A stretch of 64,000 nucleotides of DNA, taken from Cryptomeria japonica (Eukaryota; Streptophyta; Pinopsida; Cupressales; Cupressaceae). The stretch is taken from NCBI RefSeq assembly GCF_030272615.1, contig NC_081405.1, positions 611,255,065-611,319,064 of the forward strand, written 5' to 3'. A model generated the notes under the pieces. That model saw only the letters and a program-made list of their open reading frames with translations, was not told the DNA's origin and searched no databases. How positions within the stretch are numbered: position 1 is the first letter of the stretch; each line of letters opens with the position of its first letter. Below, one piece after another: positions 35,520 through 47,344 of this stretch. The position numbers were made by a program, and so were the translations under genes.

Positions 35520-36418
35520 TTATGGATTTGAATGATGACTTAAGAAAAGCTATTGAAGAACTTGAGGCAACGAAATGTGAAAGAAAAGATCTGAAGGAGA
35601 ATGTCTAATTCACAAATGAATGCATCATGAAGCTAAGAGAACAAATCTAAAAATTCAAGGTTAGACACAAACAAGTCAATGAGAAGCTCAATCAAGCAAA
35701 CAACACCATTTCAAATCTAAAGATCAAAGATGAAGATAATGAGAAGACTAAAGAACACCTAAACAAAATGGTGAAATACAAAAGAAAAGAACAAAAAAAG
35801 ATAAGGAAAGAAGTAAAACTTCTCAAAGCAGTTCTTGAGAAAGCCAAGAACCAACCGAGCAATACTAAATCTGGTAAACATAACACAATAACAAATAAAG
35901 CTCTGAAAGTAGAGAACGAAGCAAAATCCAGTGGAGAAGAATTATCTCTAGTAAAAGTGATAGTCACCAAGGAGGAAAAAGGTAAGTCTTTGGTCAAGCA
36001 GCAAGTAAGTATGAAAAACACCACTTTTAATGGTTTTTGCTACAAATATAATAGAATAGGACATAAGGAAGTAGAATGTAGAAGCATTTTAAATCAATCC
36101 TTTAATCAATTCTTTGGTAGGTGTTACACATGCAATAAATATGGTCATAAAGCTAATCAATGTAGGAATTTATTTATAAATCACAATAGATATAATTACT
36201 TTAGAGGAAGATGTTATAAGTGCAACATTATTAGGCATAAGGCTAACCAATACAAGTCAAGAAAGTCTAGAAAATATTATGTGACACAACTACAATAAAC
36301 CTAGACATATGGAAAAACAGTGCAGAAGTAATAAGGTTAAAAATCAAACTAAACTAGTTAAGAAAGTCAATGTGGAAGATGTCAAAGCTAAAATGAAGAA
36401 AATTTGGAGAAAGAAGGA
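35520..36418 (+). pseudogene. Copia Gag C-terminal region: coiled coil and three zinc knuckles
   Basis: The N-terminal Gag core is missing; the frame begins with a strongly charged coiled-coil region (MDLNDDLRKAIEELEATK). Three knuckles follow: CYKYNRIGHKEVEC (36039, second Cys lost), CYTCNKYGHKANQC (36122) and CYKCNIIRHKANQY (36212, last Cys lost). Next comes a pre-protease stretch (VDVEKVKAEMKKIWRKK-like). The region stops at 36418 where an unrelated LTR begins. Similar to the extended Gag of the 7146 element. Confidence 0.72.
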
Positions 36419-38710
36419 TGTTGGCATTGTGTTGTCATTGATGTCAACTAGTATAGGATGGCAACCGGTGTGGGAGATGTATGTGCAGTACTGTCATTGA
36501 TGCATATCAGATGTGATATCTTTGATGTCACCTAACTTAGCAGGTCATCAGTAAAGGAGAGAATGTCACCTAGCATAATGGCCATTGGAGTCATCGGTAC
36601 ACAAGTTAGTGTTTGACTTGTGTTAAAGATATGGATAATAGACCGGTAAGATATAACAACTGGTAAATGGTGACACCTGTAAGTGGGAAAGATGTTGGGT
36701 TGTTGATTATGATGAAGAGGGGAAATGTTATCAAGAAACACATCAACACCAGACCTGAGAAGTATGTGCAGGTCACCGATATACTATTGGATGTCAATCT
36801 ACGGGATTCCCACCAGATGAAGACAAGACTGACAGTGAGTGTGCCCAAATTGGATCACATGTGCTTGTTTGAAGTTATGTTGCTCAAACAAGGAAGCCAC
36901 ATTGTTATAATGCAGGACGTCGATGACATGGATCCACTCCCACTGGTAAGTGGAGCTTATCTCCTATTATGCAAGGGGTGCATCATAGTTCTCTGAGATA
37001 AGACAAAAGCATTAAAGGCAGTGATTGAAGGCTCACACTAGATCTAAAGGTGAATCACAAAGATGTCTCAAGTGCATTAAATCAAAGATATGCACTAAAC
37101 CGACAGAGAAGGAATGATGGGTTACCAGGATAGATGCAGAGTGAAGGGTTTGTCACTTAGACAAATAAGTTTGCCACCATGACAAACTAATAAGAGAAAA
37201 AATAGTCAAATAATCAAGAAGGCATTGTTGCAGAGATAGACAGATGAAGTTTGATGTCACCAGTGTGCATGGTATCTTACCAATTCACATGCAAAAGATA
37301 CTACCAGTATAGAAGATAACCGATAAGGTGACAAAGTGTAGATGCAAAAGGCTCCCATCTATTGAAGATGTGCATGAGGTAGGTTGGTAAGTGTGCTGAC
37401 TAGTTCATGTGCTCCACCAGAAGAGAATAAAGGTCCAAGGTTGAAGACATACCAGTTAGGGTATAACTACTAGGTGAACCTAGTTATGTGGTTGGTCAGT
37501 GATCTTGTCCAAACTAACACAAAGGTCTAGCTGAGATGGATACTGATAGTAATTCCATGTGGAGTTGAAGTGGCAAGAATGCATGCATAGGTGAGCGTGG
37601 TGTGTCGGTGAAGTGTCTGTCGGTGAGGTAGATGGTGGTAGGTCGACATTTATGTCAATTGTGTGATTCATGGGATGTGTAGCGCAAGTTTGTGGCTCAA
37701 GGTCAAACAGACAACAGAGATCCAAGACAGACTGATTGAGAAGATCAAAGTAGTTGAAGGAAACCGCCAAACCATTCTCGATGATCGACTAGGAGATCAG
37801 TCGACAGATTAAATGCAAATTGCTAAATATAAAAGGCATGTTCAAGAAGGCATGAAAATGGCGGTGCTGATTGATGAGTTGTAGATCATCAATCAAGGAG
37901 ATCAGATCTAATAAGATCTGAGTGGATTTGGTTTGCCTCGAGGTCGATGAAGAAAACCTAACCGCCTTAAGTTTGAATTGTTTTTTGGTGGGAAGACTTG
38001 TTTATAAATATGCAAGTCAAAATCGATGAAAGTGGTTGTTGTTACATAAGAGAGTGAAGAAGTCAAGAGAATCATTTTTTCAGTCAAGTTCTCAACGTTG
38101 ATCATATATTAGACTAAGTGTTTGAGAGAATCGAGTTGAAATTTTCAACTGACGAGAGTAAGACAACCGGTGGAAGGGTTTAGCAGAGGTTTAATCAGTA
38201 AGGCTAGAGCAACTGGTAAACTAAAAAAGTGCATTAGTGAAGACAACTGATAGTGTCAGAGCTAGCACAAAGGTAGCTTAGAGTGAAGCAAATGTGTGCA
38301 AGTGTGGCTGAGAATATGAAGAATGCATAGAATAGAGCAGGGGTAAACCGGTAAGCTGAATAACGGGTAGTCAAGTGCAAAGTTTGTTAGATGAAAAAAT
38401 GGTAGAGGTTAAGTCAGCAAGAGAGCATTAGAGACAAAAAGAGGAAACAGTGAATGGGATAGAGTGTAATCTGGTAGAGAGGAGGCTGAGTGGAAGATAA
38501 AATACACTACCGATAAAGTTAATGAGAAGGGAAACCGAAAGAGAACTTAATCATTAGTGGTTATAGAATTCCTTTATAACTAGGCTATTACTTTTGTTAT
38601 GATATCATGTATTGTGGTCAGTGAGTTGGTGCTCAGTGTAGGGGTTGTAGCTACTTTGGGTTGGTGCCCATAAACTTGAGGGGTTGGTGCTCCTTGGGCT
38701 AGTGCCCTAA
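36419..38710 (+). repeat. Truncated SIRE-like LTR
   Basis: It starts TGTTGGCATTGTG with the CATTGATGTCAA block. Near its end (38620-38710) it has the same GGTGCTCAGTG and GGGGTTGGTGCTCCTTGGG motifs as the LTRs at 8941 and 16741. About 290 bp expected at the LTR end are missing; the sequence passes at about 38710 straight into the Gag of another Copia. No target duplication could be paired. Short frames inside (37480-37770, 36667-36996) are not accepted as genes. Confidence 0.65.
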
Positions 38711-39380
38711 TAACAAGAAAGGAAGCAAGGAAAAAGAATGCTCAAGCTTTGTTTCACATTTCGATAACTCTTGATAAGAGTTTATTTCCAAGAATATCAG
38801 GAGAAAGAACTGGCAAAGATTCTTAGAAGAATCTATAAGAAGCTTAACAGGGTAGTGATCAAGTTAAGGTGGTCAAGATTCAAACATTGAAGCAAGAGTT
38901 CAAGAATTTGAAGATGCAAGAAGCTGAAAGTATAAGTGATTATTGTGTCAGAGTCAAATATGTGGTCAATAAAATGACTACACTTGGGGAAATTGTAAGC
39001 AATGAAGTTTTGATAAAAAAGGTGTTGAGATCTTTGACACCCAAATGAAATCATGTAGCAATAATCATAGAAGAAAGCAAAGACTTGACAAAACTATAGT
39101 TTGATCAGCTGGTTGGATCACTGATGTCTAATGAAGAAAGATTAAAAGATTCTTTTGAAGGTGTAGAGAAAGCATTTTCCTCTAAATTGCTAATAAAAAA
39201 AATGATGATGCAAGCAGTAGTAGTGCCAAAATCAATCAAGGTCAAGGTAAAAGGAAAAGCCAAAATTATTCAAGAGGAAGAGGTGGGTCTAGAGGAAGAG
39301 GTAGAGGCAGATTTGATAAGAGAAATGTTCAATGTTACCATTGTAATAGGTATGGCCACTTTGAAAGAGAATGTAGATTG
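38711..39380 (+). pseudogene. Tork/Tnt1-like Copia Gag, 5' truncated
   Basis: It opens inside Gag (KNAQALFHISITLDKSLFP) and continues with LKMQEAESISDYCVRVK, VLRSLTPK and a Gly/Lys-rich stretch. The expected zinc knuckle is frame-shifted near 39330 (nucleotides encode CYHCNRYGHFEREC in another frame). No 5' LTR precedes it. Confidence 0.75.
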
Positions 39381-42300
39381 AAAGAAGGTAAAAGTGCTAA
39401 CTATGGTCAAGAAAATAGTGAGAATCCTCCTGGTCACTTATTTTTATCTTATGTCAAGGGTGAAAATACTAGTAAAGATGTTTGGTACCTAGATTCTAGA
39501 TGCTCTAACCATATGTCAGGGAATGAGAAGTTGTTCTCAACAAAGGATGGAAGTTTCAAATCCAAGATCCAACTTGGTGATGATAAATCATTGGAGGTTG
39601 CTGCAAAAGGAGCTATGGAGGTCCAAACAAAAGAAGGTATAAATAGTATTCATGATATTTATTATACTCCACAATTGAAGAACAATTTGTTAAGTGTTGG
39701 GCAGCTATGTGAGAAAAATTATAAAGTAGTCTTTGAGGATAAGACATGTACTATCTATGATAAGAATAAGGGTAATAGGGTGATCACTGTTGTTCCTATG
39801 ATAAGAAATAGGATGTTCCCCTTGAGGTTTGGTGAACATAACAATAGTTTGGTAAATATGGCTTATGAGGATTCAAGTTGGTTATGGCATCTCAGGTATG
39901 GGTATTTAAATTTTCATAGTTTGAAGTTTCTAACCTCGCATGCATTAGTTTCTAGTTTGCCCAAGGTTGAGGAACACAAGGAGGTTTGTGAAGGTTGTGC
40001 TAAAGGAAAACATGCAAGGGAAAAGTTTCCAAAGGGCAATGCATGGAGGGCTCATCACCCACTTCAGCTTGTTTATTCATATATATGTGGTCCTATGCAG
40101 ACTAAGAGTTTGGGTAAGTCATCATATTTCATCACTTTTATTGATGATTACTCACGAAATTGTTGGGTATATTTTTTGAAGACCAAAGATGAAGCCTTGG
40201 ATACATTCAAGAAGTTCAAACCCCTTGTGGAAAATGAGAAAGCATGCAAGATCAAGTTTTTAAAGATTGATCATGGAGGAGAATTTTTCTCAAAGATTTC
40301 CAAAGTTATTGTGATCTTAATGGCATCAAGAGGCAACTCACAACTGCATACACACCTCAACAGAATGGAGTAGCTGAGATGCAGTTGCTACAGAAGTGTA
40401 CATCCTTAATCATAGCCCCACCAGTGCACTATAATAGATGACTCCTTATGAAGCTTGGTATGTAAAAAGGCCTAATGTTAATCATTTCAAAGTTTTTGGT
40501 TGTTTGGCTTATGTGCATGTACCTGATCAAAATAGATAGAAGTTAGATGCAAAGAGTGAGTCATGTATTTTTATTGGGTATGGTGAGAAAAGAAAGTCTT
40601 ATAGATTGTATAATCCCCTCACTAACAAGCTTATTGTCTCAAGAGATGTGATTTTTGATGAAGGGAGAGTTTATGGTCATTTAAAAGGCCATGTTGAGAA
40701 GCCAAAATCTGTTTTAAATGATGATATATTTGTTGATATTGATCATGGGCAGCCAACTAATGTTTTTGTATCCAGTAATTTAACTCCACCAAGCATCCCT
40801 TCATCAAGTTCTTCAGTACCAAGTTCAAGTCCAACTTCTTCTCCAAGTTCTACAAGGAAGGTAAGGAGATTGAGTGATATCTACTAGAGGAGTAGAAATC
40901 AAGTACATGAAGAAAACCCAATAGGTGAGATAGTGAATTTTGCTTTATTATCCAAGGCTAATTTTGAACCATCATGTTTTGAAAATGCATGTAATAATGA
41001 GGTTTGGGTGAAAGCCATGGAGGAAGAGATAGATTTGATTCATAGGAATGACACTTGGGAGTTGACAGAGCTTCCGCATGACAAGAAAAAGATTGGCACC
41101 AAATGGGTCTACAAGACCAAGTTTAACAGTAATGGGAGTGTTGAAAGACACAAGGCGAGATTAGTTGCTAAAGGTTTCACACAAAAGCATGAAATTGATT
41201 ATGAAGAGACATTTGCACTAGTAGCAAGACACGAAACCATTAGAATGTTGATTTCATTAGTAGCTCAAAAGAAGTAGAGCATACATCATATGAACATGAA
41301 AAGTTCCTTCTTGAATGGGTACTTAGAAGAGGAAGTATATATGGAGCAGCCACAAGGTTTTGAAGTGGAAGGAAAAGAGCATCAAGTGTACAGGTTGAAG
41401 AAGGCTTTGTATGGCCTCAAGCAAGCACCAAGAGCGTGGTATGCCAAGATTGATGGATACTTTCAAGAGAATGGCTTCCAGAGAAGTAAGAGTGATCCTA
41501 CCCTTTACTACAAACAAGAAGGTACTGATATCCTCATCATAAGTTTGTATGTTGATGATGTTTTGTATATGGGTAGTAGTTCTAAGATGAAAGATGAAAT
41601 CAAAGATACTATGATGAAATAATTTGAGATGAAAATTCTTGGTCTGATGAAATATTTTCTAGGAATGGAGGTTTGTCAAAGTAAGGATGAGATTTTCATT
41701 TGTCAAACAAAGTATGCACAGGATATGCTAAAGAAATTTAATATGGCTGATTGTAACCCTGCCTCCACTCCAAGTGCTCATGGAGTTTTGTTATGTAGAG
41801 ATGATGGTGTTGATTTAGTTGATGATACAACTTACATAAGTATTGTGGGGAGCTTGATGTTTCTAACCCACACAAGGCCTGATATTGCTTATTCAGTTTC
41901 ACTTGTTTCAAGGTATATGACAAATCCATTTGAAATACATATGAAGGCAGTCAAGAGGATTTTGAGGTATGTGAAAGGTAATTTAAGTTTTGGTATGCAT
42001 TACTACTCTTCTAAAAAGTTCAATCTTGTTAGCTTTAATGATTCAGATTGGGGAGGTAGTATGGATGACCATAAGTCTACATCTAGGAATCGTTTCTCTT
42101 TTGGTTCTAGATTAATTACTTGGAGCTCGAAAAAACAAAGCATTGTTGCCCTCTCATGTACAAAAGCAGAGTATGTTGCAATTACCTCGGCAAGTACACA
42201 AGCTCTTTGGCTCAGAAAAGTTTTAGAAGAAATTGGAGAAAAACAAATTCAGCCTACAATAATTTATTGTGACAATATGAGTGCCATCAAGTTAGCTAAG

Positions 42301-42490
42301 AATCCAGTTCATCACATCAGAACAAAGCATTTTGATATGAAATATCACTTCATATGAGATTTGGTGCAGAAGAAGGACGTTGAATTGCAGCACATCAACA
42401 CCCAGGATCAACTAGCAGATATATTCACCAAGGCAGTTGCAAAAGCTCAGTTTTTGATACTACGAGATAAGATAGTAAGCTCTCTTAGCA
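39378..42490 (+). pseudogene. Tork/Tnt1-like Copia Pol: protease, integrase, RT, RNase H
   Basis: 39378-40373 is a long open frame. Its protease site is changed to WYLDSRCSNHMSG (Gly to Arg). GAG-pre-integrase is SSWLWHLRYGYLNFHSLK with CEGCAKGKHAREKFP. The integrase core is VYSYICGPM, where the first catalytic Asp is lost, then FIDDYSRNCWVYF. After a frameshift near 40310, integrase ends and a Ser/Pro-rich linker follows (40780-40860). RT spans 40930-41700 with IGTKWVYKTKFNSNGSVE, NMKSSFLNGYLEEEVYME (catalytic Asp changed to Asn) and SLYVDDVLYMGSS. RNase H has FNDSDWGGSMDDHKS, ALSCTKAEYVAI and YCDNMSAIKLA. Final motif DQLADIFTKAV. Stops at about 41277 and 41622 confirm decay. Confidence 0.85.
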
Positions 42491-42491
42491 T

Positions 42492-42501
42492 CAAGGGGGA
42501 G
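42492..42501 (+). promoter_or_regulatory. Polypurine tract
   Basis: AAGGGGGAG precedes the LTR start TGTAGA by two bases, in the usual place after the Copia Pol end. Confidence 0.75.
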
Positions 42502-42503
42502 TT

Positions 42504-43039
42504 TGTAGATGTTTGAAGCTAAGATCTTCCTTGAACATGCAGCTCTAGTTTGGACATGAATCTTTCCACTCATCGCCATGCATAAGCTATTTTTAGTTTA
42601 AATCAGTTTTCATTTATTCATGCAAATAAAGCATGTACTCCAACATGCATTAATCCTTAGGACTATTTTTAGTTTTGTTTTTTGCATGAGTTTGTTTTTA
42701 GTTTGAGAGACTCGGTATTTTTCCATGCAAATAATGCAGAGAAGATTTAGGAAAATTATTTAATCTTTTTCTTATTGGTAGCTTTCCATGCAATGCTGGG
42801 AATATATTTAGAACTGTAGTTATTATTAATTCTTCTAGGCTACAAATTCTTTATATACACAACCTCTATGTAATTTCTAATTAAGCTGCAATAAAAGAAA
42901 TTGTTGTGTGCAATTCCAAAAACAAGGCATTTTGTTTTTTATTCTGAATTGTGATTTCTTTTTGCAATTTATTGTTTTTGTTGTTATTGTTTGCTAATTA
43001 GCTGGTTCAGAGAGGATCGGTCATGTTCAAAATTCTACA
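42504..43039 (+). repeat. 3' LTR of the Tork-like Copia
   Basis: 536 bp with terminal inverted repeat TGTAGA to TCTACA. It contains a TATATA box-like sequence near 42852 and an AATAAA-like sequence (CAATAAAAG) near 42890, consistent with promoter and polyadenylation sites. There is no 5' partner in the window. Confidence 0.75.
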
Positions 43040-45060
43040 TAAATTTAGTAGTACACTTAGCTAAGTAAATGTCTTTTTGAAATATTTTTTTTCTCAAATT
43101 AAATAATAGTTTTCAAAAATAAAATTAAAACAATGTTTAGAATTTTTTTTGAACGTCAACTTAAGTGGAGTTGAACTTTCAATAGTGCTTTAGTGTTTAA
43201 TAGCATTATAATTCATCTTCTTTCTTCTTTTATTGGCATGGATTGAGGTGAAGAATCAAGAGCATTGAGGAGTTTGTGCACTTGCAACCACTAGCGAGGA
43301 AGTCAAAACAGTCCAAAGGCATTTATATCAAACATGGATACTTCAAGTTATTGGATGTGTAAAAATATTTTTTAAATCTGTGAAAATCAGGAATACTGGT
43401 AGAGCTGCAAATTACATAATTATATAAATTGAGAAGAAATAAAAAATTGTGATTAACTGCTTGATTGATTTAGGAATTAGTACAATATATAAAGCAAGAA
43501 AGGAACCATCTAGAATAACAACAACCAACTAGAAAATAGACTTTCAGCTTTATGCAAAATTGCACAACTAAGAAATAAAAAATTTATCTTTAAATTACTA
43601 CCAAACTTATTCAAAGAAATATTCTAGGCAGAATGTTTTAAACTAAAAGGATGGAATGAATGATGCCTCACATACTTGCAACAACCCAACATTTGCCCAA
43701 GGATTGATAGACACTTGCAACAAAATACAGGTAACACTAGGGAGTAGGTGCACTTATAACAATGAGGCTGCAAGATTGCACATGTAGCAAAGAGGCGTGA
43801 TATATGTGCTCGTGTGGAGATAAAGAATTTGCAAGACCAATGAGGAAGACCGATGCTAAAAAATGGTTAGTATGATGTTTCTTGTAGAATAACACTTGCT
43901 TGAATGATAGTGTCCAAAAGAAAGAAGAGGCAACAATAGAAGCATGGTTTGCTTATGTGGTCACACAGAGAGTGTGTGGGCACCATAGAGAACTTGGTTG
44001 ACTTCATGGACATATAGGTGCATAAACGGACTGAGAAAGTGGCTGAATGGCCACAAGAAAATGATCGAGCAGTAGAAAGATGGTGAAGTAGCTAAAGTCT
44101 AATTTGGAAGGCCATGTATGAGTAGTGAATAAACTATAAGGACAGTGTGATGGCAAAAAGGGGAGCTACAACTGCATTGAAAGAGTCCCATATATAGAAT
44201 GGATGAAGGTAGACAAACATTGAGCTGTTTTAAGGTTGCAAATTGAGAAAGAATGCATAATGTGAAACATAGGCATTTATTGCCTAGGATGAGCAATAGG
44301 AAAGAATAGATGAGAGACTGCATGTATTTTTCATGTAGAAGATGGTGTGTAGGTGCCAAGTGATCTGATGCCTTACTGAAAAAGAGGAAAAAAGAGTGCA
44401 AGGATGGACATAAACAAGAAGTTGAGGCTGAGAAGGGACCGTGGGTTTTGATGGTCAATGAAAGAAGGCGCAGATCATGGAGGTCAAGCCAGACAGTGGC
44501 AGGGCTAAATGAATACGTTTGACATCTTTTACCAATCATGAAAAAAGGAACTTGTGGATTCCTCAGACCTCTACAGATTGTCCACGGCCTTCTAAGCTCT
44601 TACCTTGGGTGGCATCTTAACCAAGATACTATGTATCTCATTTTTCTTTAGCAATCGTCCTTCATATTAGTAACCTCTCTTTCCAACAAGCGCCTTTAGC
44701 AACCTTAACAACTCTTCAATAACTTCTCACTTCTATAGAAACTATGCCCTGACAAAGCCCCTCATGACAGTGCATCAATTCTTTCAAGTGATCGTGATGC
44801 ATCAAAATAAGCTTCTTTTCCAAATGCTAGGGCTCCTATTGATCTCCCTCGATCTTCTTTTATTCAGTTTTCTTGGTGACTTTTTATTGGCAACTATCTT
44901 CTTCTTTAGTGATTTTTGTCTTGGGCTCCTTGTCTTCAAACATTAAATTAGAATCTTTCTTTACTACTTCAGCTATGACTTGAGCAACTTCCTCTTTGCC
45001 GCAGTCTCCTATCATAGGATGGCTATGATATTTTTTCTTTTGTTCGACTTCAAACACATT

Positions 45061-45112
45061 CTTCATCTCGTTGTCTCCTATCATAATTCTTCATCTCGTT
45101 GTCTCCTATCAT
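45061..45112. repeat. Tandem duplication, 28-bp period
   Basis: CTTCATCTCGTTGTCTCCTA followed by TCAT occurs at 45061 and again at 45089 without visible change. Confidence 0.85.
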
Positions 45113-45420
45113 ATTGTGGTCCAATTTATTCAACATCAAATTATTCAACGGTTGTGATTGTTACTATGTTTCTACAATAAACAACTTTTCTTTTAAATCT
45201 TTTCAATGAATTCATCCCTCCAAATAGCCAAGGAAAATTCCAAGAACAAACAACAGGCAAACAAAACTTTGAAATTTTCAATGATTTACATATGGCTACG
45301 ATCTACCCAAAATCTCATTCTCTTTTGATTTTATAAGCCAAAAAAACCAACTTACGGGACTGGCAAAACAGCATAAAGTCTGCAGACATTACCATTACAA
45401 CATGACTGACATTTTAAAAT

Positions 45421-45530
45421 AGAATACAATGATCTATATATGGGAGATACCTACACAAGACTCAACTTAGTTTATTTTAAAGCAGAATACAATGATCTAT
45501 ATATGGGAGACACCTACACAAGACTCAACT
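45421..45530. repeat. Tandem duplication, 63-bp period
   Basis: AGAATACAATGATCTATATA onward to CTCAACTT at 45421-45468 recurs at 45484-45531 with one change (GAGATACC against GAGACACC). Confidence 0.85.
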
Positions 45531-47344
45531 TCTTGCAACTTTAATGGCCACTTTTACTTAAGTCGATTGTTTCTTCAATGAATTATAATATTTTTCTTTT
45601 TAATTGCTTCACACAAGAACTTACACACCTACATACTCATCTACTAGACCAACATCTTCTCTATCTTGTTTCACTAACAATCTTACTTTCTATTCACGTT
45701 AGCTCTCATACTAGATGAAGAAAATAGGGGTACTTAAATAAAATGAATCAAACAAGCATAGTAATTTAAATTTATATTGCTTAAAGTAAAAGATTACATG
45801 TTACAAATATTTGACTAATCTTTTATTCAAAAACATTTAAATTTAGATTCACACCAATATATTCTATTGTTTTCAACATCCTTTAATAGCTCCACGGACC
45901 TAGACTCTATTGAAATATTGAAGACTAAATGCAGATTCATACAATACATAGAAATCTAAGAACATATGGTGGACAAAAAGACAACATTAACATAATATAT
46001 GTGTTAACACCCATAAAGCATGTGGAACTTGCTGATGTGATAGTGAATAGGTTGGAGGAGTTACTAAAAAAATCCATTCAAATCTATGGCAAGATCTACT
46101 TCCAAAGTTAATCTTTAGTGCTAAGAGATAGTTTGCAAATATATTTTTGCATATGGGGGATACTATTTGTAAAACTGAGGTAGTTGGGAATTACAATCTC
46201 CAACAAGGACTGTTAGTTGGTGCAAGTGGATGATAGTATTAGGTGTAAGCTATCATACTAGCTAATTTCTAGAGGTTGATTTATAGTTAAAAGGAAAAAC
46301 ATTTGTTGTCTTGTATAGTTGTATGTGGGGTTCTTGGATGAGTTGCAAGTTATTTGGATCTAATTTGCATCAAGTGGTATCTAAACATTCAATTGGGGTG
46401 ATTTGCATTATAATATGAATATATTGAAATCATTTAAATATATAAAATTGCTTAATGAATATTCAACAAATAAAATGAAACTTGGGTTAGTAATGGTTAA
46501 GGATGCCATACAATTGATGAGTACCTTCAATAACTGGTATGTTGATGTGTAGTAATAGTTTTTATTTTTCAATTTTTCAATTTATTATATGTCATGTTAA
46601 ATAATAATGGTTGATATATTTGTATGAAAAATATATATAAGTATTTATTTTACCAAGTTATATTAAAGAAATAACAAATCACGTGATAATATATACGACA
46701 ATCATTAATACAAATTTTAATTTGCATATTTTGGTCTAACTTTTTTGAGGTGTTTATGAACAGTTAAAACAATAACATAGCTTATGTGTTGACATCATTG
46801 ATGCCTAAATTTTTTTTAAAAACTGTAAGTTCTTAACTGACATATAAAGGTATAAGGTTTTAGTGCATGTTTTCTATATCCTCTCTCCTATCAAATCTCT
46901 CCTATCAAGTCGAACTTCATTTATATAATCAATATTTATAGGTTCCCATTTTGAATCTTGTGTTTCACTTCATTTTAATTGAATTTTATTGGGAAAAAGG
47001 TAGGTTTATAATGACCGTTAACAAAAGTTAAAAATCTAGTAAAATTAATAGAAGGGCTAGATTTATAGAAACTACTTACTAAAATAAGAAATCTAACCAA
47101 ACTGGAAGACTTTTAACTAACACAATGAAAGTGCTTAATCTCCAAAGAAAAATTCAAATAGAGATAACAATCAATTCTACCCAAAATAATAAAAGATAAG
47201 AAAGAGTTCCCTCAATTTCTTATATTTTATTTAATTTTGTGTACCTTATATATTCATGGAAAATTTGTTATATCGTGAAAGAAATTTTTAATGTTCAATA
47301 TAATTTGGTACTATCTATTGTCTAGGAGTTCAACTAAATAAGAT

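Larger units (their letters stand above)
43040..47344. other. AT-rich intergenic or decayed repeat DNA
   Basis: No family is recognised on either strand. The longest frame (44099-44539, minus, 146 codons) is hydrophobic and Cys-rich with no motif. Two short tandem duplications are listed separately. The stretch may contain old non-coding repeat ends. Confidence 0.5.

Noticed and set aside
44099-44539. 146-codon minus frame
   Set aside because: Hydrophobic, Cys/Ser/Leu-rich translation without motif or neighbouring coding sequence; likely chance.
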